From assembly GCA_934778125.1 (NCBI GenBank), contig CAKVOF010000005.1, forward strand, positions 1 through 53,912: a stretch of 53,912 nucleotides of DNA. Direction: 5' to 3'. The position numbers and the translations under genes were made by a program. Numbering within the stretch: position 1 is the stretch's first letter; every line of letters starts with the position of its first letter. Below, piece by piece: positions 17,902 to 26,229 of this stretch. Source of the stretch: an uncultured Clostridia bacterium (GTDB taxonomy: Bacteria; Bacillota; Clostridia; Christensenellales; UBA1242). The notes beneath the pieces were generated by a model. That model was not told the DNA's origin. It made no database searches and saw nothing but the letters and a program-made list of their open reading frames with translations.

Positions 17902-18903
17902 ATGATAGAATTTGAAGGTTACGATAGAAGAATTAATAATATCAATAAGGTTTTAAAAGAATATAAAATTGAAAGCCTTGAAAAATGTAAAGAGATTTGC
18001 GATAAAGCAGGAATTGATGTTGATGCAATCGTTAGAGGAGTTCAACCAATTTGCTTTGAAAACGCTGTTTGGGCATACACTATGGGAACAGCTATTGCCC
18101 TAACTAAAGGCGAAAAAAGCGCCGAAGATTGTGCTAAAAATATCGGTATTGGATTGCAAGCATTTTGCGTTCCTGGTTCAGTTGCAGACGCAAGAAAAGT
18201 TGGTTTAGGCCACGGCAATCTTGGTGCAATGCTATTAAATGAAAACACTAGTTGTTTTGCTCTTCTTGCTGGCCACGAAAGTTTTGCAGCAGCAGAAGGC
18301 GCTCTAGGAATTGTTAGAAATGCAAATAATGCCAGAAAGAAGCCATTAAGAGTTATTTTGAACGGACTTGGAAAAGATGCTGCTTATATTATTTCAAGAA
18401 TAAATGGTTTCACGTATGTTAAAACAAGATATAATTTTGAAACTCAAAAACTTGAAATTTTAAGCACAACTCCATTCTCAAACACTTATAAAAGTGAAGT
18501 TAGAGTGTTTGGTTGTGAAGACACAACCGAGGGCGTTGCTGTTATGCAACACGAAGGCGTTGATATTTCAATCACAGGCAACTCAACAAACCCAGTTAGA
18601 TTCACTCACCCAGTTGCAGGAATCTATAAAAAATGGTGCGTTGAAAATGGTAAAAAATACTTCTCAGTTGCATCAGGTGGTGGCACAGGAAGAACTCTTC
18701 ACCCAGACAATGTTGGTGCAGGCCCTGCAAGCTATGGTTTAACAGACACAATGGGAAGAATGCATGCAGATGCTCAATTTGCAGGAAGTTCATCAGTTCC
18801 AGCCCATGTTGATATGATGGGATATATTGGAATGGGAAATAACCCTATGGTTGGAGCAACAGTTTCTTTAGCAGTTAAAACCTACGAAGCATTAAATAGA
18901 TAA
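17902..18903 (+). CDS. GGGtGRT family protein
   Basis: A 333-residue protein bearing the family's defining motif SGGGTGRTLHPDN (GGGTGRT at residues 259-265). Other conserved glycine-rich blocks are GLGHGNLGAMLLNE, GLGKDAAYIISRINGF and AGSSSVPAHVDMMGYIGMGNNPMVGATVS. The function is unknown. It is found directly after a NifU-like scaffold gene in anaerobic Bacillota, and here it shares an operon with one (11-base gap, AAGGCGG ribosome binding site). Pairing suggests a metal-cluster or redox enzyme, which is inference. Confidence 0.82.
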   Translation: MIEFEGYDRRINNINKVLKEYKIESLEKCKEICDKAGIDVDAIVRGVQPICFENAVWAYTMGTAIALTKGEKSAEDCAKNIGIGLQAFCVPGSVADARKVGLGHGNLGAMLLNENTSCFALLAGHESFAAAEGALGIVRNANNARKKPLRVILNGLGKDAAYIISRINGFTYVKTRYNFETQKLEILSTTPFSNTYKSEVRVFGCEDTTEGVAVMQHEGVDISITGNSTNPVRFTHPVAGIYKKWCVENGKKYFSVASGGGTGRTLHPDNVGAGPASYGLTDTMGRMHADAQFAGSSSVPAHVDMMGYIGMGNNPMVGATVSLAVKTYEALNR

Positions 18904-18957
18904 TAATATCAAATATTAAAACTAATAAAAGAGGATTTAATTAACTAAATATATAAC

Positions 18958-18990
18958 AAAAAATGATGATTTTAAATCATCATTTTTTTA
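18958..18990. terminator. Bidirectional terminator after the GGGtGRT gene
   Basis: AAATGATGATTT pairs with AAATCATCATTT, followed by T-runs on the plus strand and A-run/T-run on the minus. It separates this operon from the convergent isomerase operon. Confidence 0.8.
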
Positions 18991-19032
18991 TTTCATTTTC
19001 AAACTTTCTTTAATAAATTAACAAGTACTCTA

Positions 19033-19815
19033 TTATTCTAATTCAAGTAATTTCTTTGCTCTATCATAAGCTGTTTTTAAATATACATCAATATTCGGAT
19101 AAGCCATTTTTAGATTTTTAAAGTTGTTTAATTCAAGCATTAATGGCCCATCATATACTTTATTTAATGCTGGAACAACTCTTTCCCATTCTATATTTCC
19201 ATCATACGGAATTAAATGATGATCATGGCAGTATCCTCCATCATTATCATTTATATGCACAGTATTTAATACTTTTCCGAATTTCTTAATAGCATCAAGA
19301 GGTTTATAACACCAAACATTCGCATGACCTGTATCCAAACAAAACTTAAAATTATCTGACTTTATTTTTTCAAATAAAAAGATTGTATGGTCAACTGTTC
19401 GCAAGTTTTCAATATTTAAAATTATGTTGTTTTTCTCAGCAATCTTAACAAGTTTTTTAAATCGTTTTAACCCAGTTTCGTTAAATGAAGTAACATCTTT
19501 TCCGCAAGGATGCAAAACATAGTTCTTAACCCCCAATTCTGCAACTCTTAATAATTGATTTTTTATTTTTTCAAAATAGGTTTCACCTTGTTCATCTTCT
19601 TTCCAAATTAGCATATTATCTTGCAAAGGCCCATGAACAACTTCAATTATTAATCCACAATTTCTAGCATTTTCTATTGTTTTTGTTATTTCTTCATCAG
19701 ATTGATTAAACCAATAAATCCCAATATATTCAAAACCATTCGCTTTTATCTTTTTAAACATTTCAGTTTCTGATAAGCCCCAACCAATCAAATCGTATAT
19801 TCCAATTCCTTTCAT
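19033..19815 (-). CDS. Sugar phosphate isomerase/epimerase (xylose isomerase-like TIM barrel)
   Basis: A 260-residue AP_endonuc_2-type TIM barrel. The metal-ligand blocks are in order: NIENL (Glu), FCLDTGHAN (Asp, His), NTVHINDN (His), DHHLIPYDGNIEW (Asp/His) and LMLELNN (Glu). Family members isomerise or epimerise ketoses, inosose and related sugars; EndoIV-type nucleases share the fold but have different motifs. The substrate cannot be assigned. Last gene of a four-gene operon, 2 bases after the Nudix gene. Confidence 0.8.
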   Translation of the reverse strand: MKGIGIYDLIGWGLSETEMFKKIKANGFEYIGIYWFNQSDEEITKTIENARNCGLIIEVVHGPLQDNMLIWKEDEQGETYFEKIKNQLLRVAELGVKNYVLHPCGKDVTSFNETGLKRFKKLVKIAEKNNIILNIENLRTVDHTIFLFEKIKSDNFKFCLDTGHANVWCYKPLDAIKKFGKVLNTVHINDNDGGYCHDHHLIPYDGNIEWERVVPALNKVYDGPLMLELNNFKNLKMAYPNIDVYLKTAYDRAKKLLELE

Positions 19816-19817
19816 AA

Positions 19818-20264
19818 CTATTCCTTTATTGTGACCATTTCATCGCCTAAATTTTCGCCATATTTTTCAATATCCAAAACTAATTGATTAGCAACCAAAT
19901 CAGGCATTAATGGCAAATCCTTTATTTTTTCAATAGGCATTAAAGTTGGAACATAAATTCCTCTATTTCTATCAGGTTGAAACTCTTCACCCTCTCCAGT
20001 TCCAAGTTCTCCCGAAATCCACTTACACAAATAAAAATTTTGAATGGTTTTGTCATTTTCATACACATAAACTTTTTTCAATGGAGTAACATTTATTCCA
20101 AATTCTTCTTCCACTTCTCTAATAACACAATGTGTTTCAGATTCGCCCTCATTAATTCCTCCACCAGGGAATGTGTAGTAAACTCTATCCGCTTTTTCGC
20201 GATACATCGTTACTAATCCCTCATTTTCAATTATAATTGCTCTGCAACTCACTCTTTTTTCCAT
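19818..20264 (-). CDS. Nudix hydrolase
   Basis: A 148-residue pyrophosphohydrolase that cleaves nucleoside diphosphates linked to another group. A complete Nudix box spans residues 35-57 (GGINEGE, then REVEEEFGI, fitting G-x5-E-x7-REUxEExGU). N-terminal SCRAIIIENEGLVTMYR and C-terminal helix are typical. The substrate is unknown. The start at 20264 is decided by GGAGG 9 bases upstream inside the end of the preceding gene; an earlier in-frame start lies inside that gene and is rejected. The spacing (ATG one base after the upstream stop) shows tight coupling. Confidence 0.85.
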   Translation of the reverse strand: MEKRVSCRAIIIENEGLVTMYREKADRVYYTFPGGGINEGESETHCVIREVEEEFGINVTPLKKVYVYENDKTIQNFYLCKWISGELGTGEGEEFQPDRNRGIYVPTLMPIEKIKDLPLMPDLVANQLVLDIEKYGENLGDEMVTIKE

Positions 20265-20265
20265 T

Positions 20266-21879
20266 CTACTTATCCTCCATTCCTTCATTTAAACAATTCA
20301 TTTCATCAACTACTTCTAATAAGTTAACTCCAAACTCATATGCTCTATCACTTTTCTCTTTGTCGCCATCATTTCTTGTGTTTATAGCTTCAACGATATC
20401 AAAATCTTGCAAAGTTTTCATCATTGATTCATATCTTTCTTTTTCTGTTTCATCATCTGTCATTTCTTTCATTTGCATTAATTTCTCTGTTGATAATCTT
20501 GCGAATTCTCTTGCTGTGTCTAAATAATTGAATGTAAACACCCCATTTTGTGTTAAAACAGCCTTTTCCACAATAGTTGAAGTTTTTATTATCTTAGAAA
20601 TATTGAAAACTGGATCTTCTTCTCCACTATTTTCTTTCGTTCCAATGGTATTTCTGTCATTTTGCTTAATAGTGTTATTACTAGAATAGTATACCTCTCT
20701 TTTCAATAAATTCAAAGCGTTTGGAAGATCTCTTTCATCTAATCTTTTAACATCCTGCATATCAACTTGTGGCAATTCCATATTTTCGCTATTATACAAA
20801 ACTCTGTTAACCCCTAGTCCAAATTCGTGAAGAGTTACAAAAGTTTTGTGATCCACATTTAATTTTTTAAAATCATCTAACGAATAAAACGTTGTGCCAA
20901 CATGAACATTTGTTACTTTAGGAAGTTCTTGTGTGAATTTCAACATATCTCTGTGTGGGAGCTTGTCAAAAATAAAGTACATATCAATATCACTCCAACC
21001 CTTTTGATATCTGCCTTTCCCTGAACTGCCACCAACGAATGCTAATTTTAAATTATCTTTAAAAACATCTTGCGCTAATTTGCTAATTTTTTCTGCATTT
21101 TGAAGTTGATTCTTTGTTTCAAATAAACTAAATATTTTTTCCACAATATCTTTATTCATCAATGAAGCTCCATTTTCAACAAATTCAACTGGTGTAAATG
21201 TTTTTCCTTCTTCCAATTTTTTATTTAATAAACCAATATTCATTTGCAAATATTTACCATGAACATCTTCAGTTTCAGCAACCGCTTCTTCTTTTCTTAA
21301 GTTTGTTCTTTGAGAATCTTTTGATGGAACTATTATTAATTTTAGATCCTCACAACTATTCCAAAGCAAATACTTGTTTTTGGCCTCTTTAACAATGCTC
21401 AAAACTTCATTTTGTGGAACACCTAATGTAAGTAAAGTTGCCTTAATTCTTGTATCGTAGAAATCAATACCTTTATCTAAAACAACAATTGGAGCATCCG
21501 ATTTTAAAGCTTTTTCGTATCTTTGAGCTATAGAATGATACATCGTGTCTGCAAATTCTTTATAATTGTTGGGATCAAACCACCATAAAGATAATTCTTT
21601 ACCCTTCAATTTAGGAAACGCTTCAGTTTGATTTATATGCATCGGTTTTGAAAACATTTCTGGCCATATTTCATTTAAAATACCCGCTTGAGTGCTTTTA
21701 CCCAAATTATCCATTCCACTAATTGACACAATTAATTTTTGACTTTTAATGCTTTCTAATAATTTTTCCTTTTTCATTCCAAAAAATTCTTGAAACAACT
21801 CTTCTTTTGATTTTCCAAATGTTTCTTGAATATAATCATCTTTTTTAACCCCAAATATTTTTTCAAAATCATTCATCAT
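20266..21879 (-). CDS. Thymidylate-kinase-like P-loop domain fused to a nucleotidyltransferase domain
   Basis: About 537 residues with three parts. Residues 8-43 are three exact 12-residue repeats (IFGVKKDDYIQE, TFGKSKEELFQE, FFGMKKEKLLES). Residues 45-250 are a P-loop kinase domain: Walker A GMDNLGKST (55-63), a VVLDKGIDFYDTR block like the DR(Y) motif of thymidylate kinases, and an Arg/Glu-rich lid (SQRTNLRKEEAVAETED). Residues 270-400 are a polymerase-beta-type nucleotidyltransferase with GGSSGKGRYQKGWSDIDMYF: glycine-serine at 283-285 and Asp297/Asp299. The rest is helical. The likely activity is phosphorylation plus NMP transfer, with substrates unknown. The start is ATG 8 bases after GGAGG; one base separates it from the previous gene. 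Confidence 0.75.
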   Translation of the reverse strand: MMNDFEKIFGVKKDDYIQETFGKSKEELFQEFFGMKKEKLLESIKSQKLIVSISGMDNLGKSTQAGILNEIWPEMFSKPMHINQTEAFPKLKGKELSLWWFDPNNYKEFADTMYHSIAQRYEKALKSDAPIVVLDKGIDFYDTRIKATLLTLGVPQNEVLSIVKEAKNKYLLWNSCEDLKLIIVPSKDSQRTNLRKEEAVAETEDVHGKYLQMNIGLLNKKLEEGKTFTPVEFVENGASLMNKDIVEKIFSLFETKNQLQNAEKISKLAQDVFKDNLKLAFVGGSSGKGRYQKGWSDIDMYFIFDKLPHRDMLKFTQELPKVTNVHVGTTFYSLDDFKKLNVDHKTFVTLHEFGLGVNRVLYNSENMELPQVDMQDVKRLDERDLPNALNLLKREVYYSSNNTIKQNDRNTIGTKENSGEEDPVFNISKIIKTSTIVEKAVLTQNGVFTFNYLDTAREFARLSTEKLMQMKEMTDDETEKERYESMMKTLQDFDIVEAINTRNDGDKEKSDRAYEFGVNLLEVVDEMNCLNEGMEDK

Positions 21880-21880
21880 T

Positions 21881-22882
21881 TTATATTCCTCCAATAAACT
21901 TTATTACATCATCTAAATTTAACGCCTTATTTGCAAACATAGAAATTAAAAAAGCCAAAACACCAAACTCTTTATCTGTTAAATTTTGCGTTATATCAAC
22001 TGGATTACAAAACCTAAACGCAATTAATTTTCCAACTTCAATATCGGGTTTAATCAAATTATGTTTTTTAATTTCGTAAAGGTATTTTAAAACTAACTTT
22101 TTATTTCTTTTAGGCAATATTCCACATGTATTAACCACAATGCCCTCATTGTTCTCTAAATATTCGCAGTTTATATACTTCTTAAACTTATGAAAGGTTT
22201 CTTGTTCTTTTGAATGTGCTGATTTTATAAACTTTATGTAATAATAATAACTGTTAACAATAAAACAGCCCAAAAATATAGCAATGTCATTTATTATCGC
22301 GTTTTTTCCTGCCACTTCGAAATCCGTTATAAATCCCTTTTGTGAAAAATTCAAATCTGTTGGATCGCCTTGAGTTATGGCAAATTTAACAACAGGATCA
22401 CTTAAAATAAATTCTTTAATCTTTAAAAACGAATCATGAAGCGATGGCAGGACAACCCCATTTATAATGAGTGTTTTATTGAATTTATCTACATTGCTAT
22501 TAATATATTTATCCAATAAGCCAATTCTACCAGTAAAAAATCTACTATTCACCGACTCACTCAACTTACAATTTTCAATATCATTTATTTTACATAATAG
22601 TAATTTAACTATTCTTTTATATGCTATTCTCTTATTACTATACAATGTTTTATGAAAAATATTTTTATCTAATGATTTAATATAATCATAAACAATAAGA
22701 TTTTCATCGCTATTAAAAAAAAGTCTGTTTGCTATTTTAAAATGTTTTTCCTTTAAGCAGTTGTAACCCCTGATTTCCTCATCAAATCCGCAATTAATAA
22801 CTTTGTAAAAAACTTTTTTGTTTTTACAAATACCAATTCCGAACTCACCTTTCTTTGTTTTGTTAGATGTTAATTTTTTCAT
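21881..22882 (-). CDS. APH/choline-kinase-fold phosphotransferase
   Basis: A 333-residue protein of the aminoglycoside-phosphotransferase-like kinase fold. The catalytic loop is TQGDPTDLNF (Asp173, Asn178) and the metal-binding motif is ITDFEVAG (Asp187, Glu189), the HGDxxxxN...DFE pattern. Lys27 in VFYKVI and acidic Glu35/Glu36 fit the ATP-site Lys-Glu pair, and LIVYDYI is hinge-like. The small-molecule substrate is unknown; it need not be an antibiotic. AGGAGA lies 8 bases before ATG. It opens the four-gene operon and its stop is followed after one base by the kinase-nucleotidyltransferase gene. Confidence 0.72.
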   Translation of the reverse strand: MKKLTSNKTKKGEFGIGICKNKKVFYKVINCGFDEEIRGYNCLKEKHFKIANRLFFNSDENLIVYDYIKSLDKNIFHKTLYSNKRIAYKRIVKLLLCKINDIENCKLSESVNSRFFTGRIGLLDKYINSNVDKFNKTLIINGVVLPSLHDSFLKIKEFILSDPVVKFAITQGDPTDLNFSQKGFITDFEVAGKNAIINDIAIFLGCFIVNSYYYYIKFIKSAHSKEQETFHKFKKYINCEYLENNEGIVVNTCGILPKRNKKLVLKYLYEIKKHNLIKPDIEVGKLIAFRFCNPVDITQNLTDKEFGVLAFLISMFANKALNLDDVIKFIGGI

Positions 22883-23027
22883 AGCTCTTTCTCCTATAAA
22901 ACGTGAAATTTTTAACTCTAAGCCCGATTAAATAGCAAACAAATTTTTTTAATTAAATATTAAATTTTTAATTGTATAATTTTTAAAAACTATAAGCTCC
23001 ACCTTACACATTTATATTAAAAATAAC

Positions 23028-23714
23028 TTACATATCAAACGGATTTCCCATATATTCATCATCTTGATTGTAAATGTCACGATAAGTAGCATCTTTAAAT
23101 GTTCCATTTGCATCACAATCTTTATAGTAAATTCTAAATTTATCAGCACTTTGAATTTCCCAACAACTTTCCTCTGAATCTTCAGTCAACACACTTTCTA
23201 AGTGCGACTTCATATCTAAGTCTTGTGCATAGAAAAATTTAAAATAATCTCCAGGTTTAACTAAAAGTTCTTCATCGTTAATAGTAATCATTTCCCCTCT
23301 TTCATCAACAAGTCCATGAGGAATTTTAACGGCAACAATTCGTGTTTCATTTTTAGCTTTAAAAATATTTGGGTATTCAGTGGCCGAAAAGCCATTATTA
23401 AATTTTTCAATGTTCGCAAAGCAATACTTAGTTATTGGTTTATGTTTTGGGTTAATATAATTTAAAATCACGTCTACTTCTGAAAATCTATCTGAACTTA
23501 ATAAACTTACAACATCTTGCTCAAGTTGTGGTCTTTTCTCACGCATCAATAGATAAATTGATGCTCTTAATACAGCATTGTTTATTTTATATGCTTCAGC
23601 CAAACTAGCCTCCCTAACAACTTGAACATAGTTGTCTGTTTTCATATTTCTATCATCTAAGCATTTAATATAATTTCGCATACAATTATATAATTTTTCA
23701 CTTCTTTTATCCAT
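23028..23714 (-). CDS. Hypothetical protein
   Basis: About 228 residues, soluble, acidic, without signal peptide or membrane segment. The N-terminal 75 residues are helical (KRSEKLYNCMRNYIKCL); the rest looks beta-rich (VILNYINPKHKPITKYCFANIE, then ITINDEELLVKPGDYFKFFY). I do not recognise the family. ATG at 23714 is chosen over an earlier in-frame start because GGTGGTGG sits just before it, although that site is not ideal. It is not obviously linked to its neighbours. Confidence 0.6.
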   Translation of the reverse strand: MDKRSEKLYNCMRNYIKCLDDRNMKTDNYVQVVREASLAEAYKINNAVLRASIYLLMREKRPQLEQDVVSLLSSDRFSEVDVILNYINPKHKPITKYCFANIEKFNNGFSATEYPNIFKAKNETRIVAVKIPHGLVDERGEMITINDEELLVKPGDYFKFFYAQDLDMKSHLESVLTEDSEESCWEIQSADKFRIYYKDCDANGTFKDATYRDIYNQDDEYMGNPFDM

Positions 23715-23892
23715 AACCACCACCAATAAAAAAGCCTTTAAAATTTTCACAATATTATCACATTAATTTCGATATGTCAATACCTAATTTGAAAAAAATC
23801 GCTTTTTTTAGGAATATTTTAGATGTTAAACAAAAAATTAAAATCCTATATATTCAAGTTTAAAATATTAAAAAAATTTAAAAAAATAAAAA

Positions 23893-23941
23893 ACAACATA
23901 ATTACTAGTTGAAATTTAATCAACTATAATAATTATGTTGT
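23893..23941 (-). terminator. Terminator after upp
   Basis: ACAACATAATTA (23893-23904) pairs with TAATTATGTTGT (23930-23941) and encloses AGTTGA/TCAACT. On the minus strand it is followed by TTTTTTATTTTTTT. It is about 100 bases past the upp stop. Confidence 0.8.
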
Positions 23942-24038
23942 AAATAAAAACTTAAAAAATGGTCTAACAATTGAATATTTTAAACAATTTGTTTTATCAT
24001 TTTATAAAAGATTTAATAAAAAATTATGTTATGTAAAA

Positions 24039-24677
24039 CTACTTTGTTCCAAAAATTCTATCGCCTGCATCACCAAGTCCCGGCAAGATATATCCATTTT
24101 CATTTAAGCATCTATCAACTTGTGCAAGGAAAATTTCAACATCTGGGCATGACTTAGCCACATTTTCCACTCCCTCTGGAGCACCAATTATACACATTAA
24201 CTTAATTTTTTTGCACCCACGCTTCTTAAGCATATTTATTGCAGAAATAGCACTACCACCAGTTGCAAGCATTGGATCCAAAACCATAACAACTTTGTTT
24301 TCTATGTTTTTAGGCAGTTTGCAAAAATACTCTTGCGGTTCTAGCGTTTCTTCATTCCTAAATAAACCTATGTGACCAATTTTTGATGCTGGAAATAACT
24401 TTAACACTCCATCCACCATTCCAAGTCCAGCTCTTAAAATTGGTACTATTGCTATCGAGTTTTCTTTAACCATAAATTGTTTTGTTTTTTCTAAAGGTGT
24501 TTCAACTTCAACTTCTTGCGTGGGCACATCTTTAAAACTTTCATAAGCCATAAGCATTGCAATTTCTTCAACCACTTCCCTAAATTGTTTTGTGTTTGTG
24601 TCCTTGTTCCTAATAATTGCAACTTTATGCCTAATAAGCGGGTGGTCCATGATGTGAACATTTTTAAAATTTTCCAT
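24039..24677 (-). CDS. upp: Uracil phosphoribosyltransferase
   Basis: A 212-residue salvage enzyme that converts uracil and PRPP to UMP. Diagnostic blocks are VPILRAGLGMVDGVL (uracil-site region), the PRPP loop VMVLDPMLATGGSA, and the C-terminal uracil-binding YILPGLGDAGDRIFGT. AAGGAGAGAG lies just before ATG. The gene follows a terminator hairpin located only 20 bases before its ATG, with a short leader reading frame upstream, so attenuation is likely. It uses the PRPP made by the upstream synthetase gene and uracil imported by the NCS2 permease. Confidence 0.93.
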   Translation of the reverse strand: MENFKNVHIMDHPLIRHKVAIIRNKDTNTKQFREVVEEIAMLMAYESFKDVPTQEVEVETPLEKTKQFMVKENSIAIVPILRAGLGMVDGVLKLFPASKIGHIGLFRNEETLEPQEYFCKLPKNIENKVVMVLDPMLATGGSAISAINMLKKRGCKKIKLMCIIGAPEGVENVAKSCPDVEIFLAQVDRCLNENGYILPGLGDAGDRIFGTK

Positions 24678-24696
24678 AACTCTCTCCTTTTTGTTT

Positions 24697-24733
24697 TAAA
24701 AAAAAGAGTTCAGATAGAAAAATCGAACTCTTT
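24697..24733 (-). terminator. Attenuator hairpin in the upp leader
   Basis: AAAGAGTTC (24703-24711) pairs with GAACTCTTT (24725-24733), 13-base loop; on the minus strand a T-run follows directly. It lies 20 bases upstream of the upp start, between promoter and gene. Confidence 0.78.
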
Positions 24734-24736
24734 ATT

Positions 24737-24796
24737 TTAAAATATAACAAGTGTTTTAACAGATAGTTTTAAATTTAAAATTACCAAATCTTTCAT
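24737..24796 (-). CDS. Leader peptide of upp (candidate)
   Basis: A 19-codon frame, MKDLVILNLKLSVKTLVIF, ending in TAA. Its ribosome binding site AAAGGA is 8 bases before ATG. The stop codon is 3 bases from the first arm of the attenuator stem, so a ribosome finishing the peptide would cover that arm. The codons are U-rich, as expected of leaders that sense UTP through polymerase pausing (pyrBI type). Predicted from sequence only. Confidence 0.6.
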   Translation of the reverse strand: MKDLVILNLKLSVKTLVIF

Positions 24797-24843
24797 AAAA
24801 ACTTTCCTTTGCACCTTTAAAAGCAGTATATCAAACAACAGCG

Positions 24844-24852
24844 ATTATAGCA
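24844..24852 (-). promoter_or_regulatory. Extended -10 promoter of the upp leader
   Basis: Minus-strand TTTGCTATAAT: TATAAT at 24844-24849 with TG one base upstream. No good -35 box at 17 bases. The start would be near 24837, giving a leader of about 160 bases. Confidence 0.5.
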
Positions 24853-24924
24853 AACAAATGTCTATATTTTATCACTTATCAAAATTTTTGTTAATTTTGT
24901 TTAAATCGAAAGCTAATAAGTACT

Positions 24925-26013
24925 TTACTTATTTATTTCATTAATTAGTAACTTCAATTTTTCGGTTGGGTTTAAAATATTTCCAATTCCAGTATTCTTA
25001 CTGATGTTTGTTATAATTTTAGCAATGTTTTTAGTTAGGTCAATCTTAACAAACCATTTTTTACTCATCAAATCCTCTCTTAAATATGATGCGTTAGTTG
25101 CATAGATTTTTGTTATATAGCCATCTTTATATAACTCATCAAACTTTTCAACTCCGTTCGTAAAAAAGGCAAAAGTAACAATCACATAAATATTTTTGCA
25201 ACCACGCAATTTCATATTTTTTGCTATATCAATAATACTCTCACCACTTGAAAGCATATCATCTATAATCAAAATACTTTTATTTTCAACATCTGGGCCT
25301 ATGTATTCGTGTTGTATAATAGGGTTTTTGCCATCAATTATTTTTGTGTAATCCCTTCTTTTATAATACAATCCCAAATCTAAATTCAAAATGCTAGCAT
25401 ACTTCCTTGCCCTTTCCATCGCTCCTAAATCTGGGCTAATAACCACCATTTTTTCTTTGTTAATTTCTTTGCGTTCATTAGGAATAAACGATTTTAGAAC
25501 CGAATATAACGGAAAAACTGAATCAAAACTTCCGTTTGGAATTGTGTTTTGTATTTCAGGATCGTGAATATCAAATGTTATTATATTATTGACTCCCAAA
25601 CTCTCTAAATATCTCAAAGCCATAGCACAATCTAAGGATTCTCTATCTTTTTTTCGATGTTGCCTCGAAGAGTACATCAATGGCAAAATCAAAGTTATTC
25701 TTTTTGCTTTCCCACTTATAGCAGAAATTGTTCTAATTATATCTAAAAAGTGGTCGTCTGGGCTCATTCTATTTTCCACACCATAAAGCTTATACGTGCA
25801 AAAATAGTTCCCAACATCGCCGATTATAAAAATATCCTTTTCCCTCACCGTTTCATTTATAACAACTTTTCCTTCACCATTGCTAAATCTTGGACTTGAA
25901 ATATCTATAATATAGTTTCTTTTTTCACCAGTTAATTCGCAAATATGTTCATTTAAACTATCTTTTCTATCTTCAAATCCCTTTAAAACTATTAAACCTA
26001 AATTTTCAAACAT
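24925..26013 (-). CDS. prs: Ribose-phosphate pyrophosphokinase (PRPP synthetase)
   Basis: A 362-residue enzyme that makes PRPP from ribose 5-phosphate and ATP. It shows the flexible loop LPLMYSSRQHRKKDRES, the ITFDIHDPEIQ strand with the metal/His region, and the C-terminal PRPP-binding loop ILIIDDMLSSGESI. That is about 45 residues longer than the usual 315-residue bacterial enzyme, and the loop reads DDMLSSGES in place of DDMIDTAGT. The start is decided by GGGAGG 6 bases upstream of ATG at 26013; the 32-codon frame extension is rejected. It lies upstream of upp, which uses its product. Confidence 0.85.
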   Translation of the reverse strand: MFENLGLIVLKGFEDRKDSLNEHICELTGEKRNYIIDISSPRFSNGEGKVVINETVREKDIFIIGDVGNYFCTYKLYGVENRMSPDDHFLDIIRTISAISGKAKRITLILPLMYSSRQHRKKDRESLDCAMALRYLESLGVNNIITFDIHDPEIQNTIPNGSFDSVFPLYSVLKSFIPNERKEINKEKMVVISPDLGAMERARKYASILNLDLGLYYKRRDYTKIIDGKNPIIQHEYIGPDVENKSILIIDDMLSSGESIIDIAKNMKLRGCKNIYVIVTFAFFTNGVEKFDELYKDGYITKIYATNASYLREDLMSKKWFVKIDLTKNIAKIITNISKNTGIGNILNPTEKLKLLINEINK

Positions 26014-26167
26014 ACTAACCTCCCTCATCTCCAACCTTAATATAACATAATTCGACATTATTTTTAAAACAATATCAACAAATATTTTTTTATAACACAA
26101 ACAAAACACTATTTAAAATCTATTTAACCATCATGTCCTTAAAATTTCAAAACGAAAAATAAAAACA

Positions 26168-26223
26168 AAAAAAACTACGGAATAATTAGTCTTTAAATAA
26201 ATCTAATTTATCCATAGTTTTTT
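26168..26223 (-). terminator. Terminator after the 179-codon gene
   Basis: An A-rich arm ending CTACGGA pairs with TCCATAG plus T-run, and encloses an inner ATTAG/CTAAT stem. On the minus strand a T-run follows. Confidence 0.65.
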
Positions 26224-26229
26224 ACACAA

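Noticed and set aside
20265..20288. Upstream start for the Nudix gene
   Set aside because: These codons lie inside the end of the preceding gene, while GGAGG is placed correctly for ATG at 20264.
26014..26109. 32-codon extension of the PRPP synthetase
   Set aside because: It is hydrophobic and unlike the family N-terminus, and GGGAGG sets the ATG at 26013.
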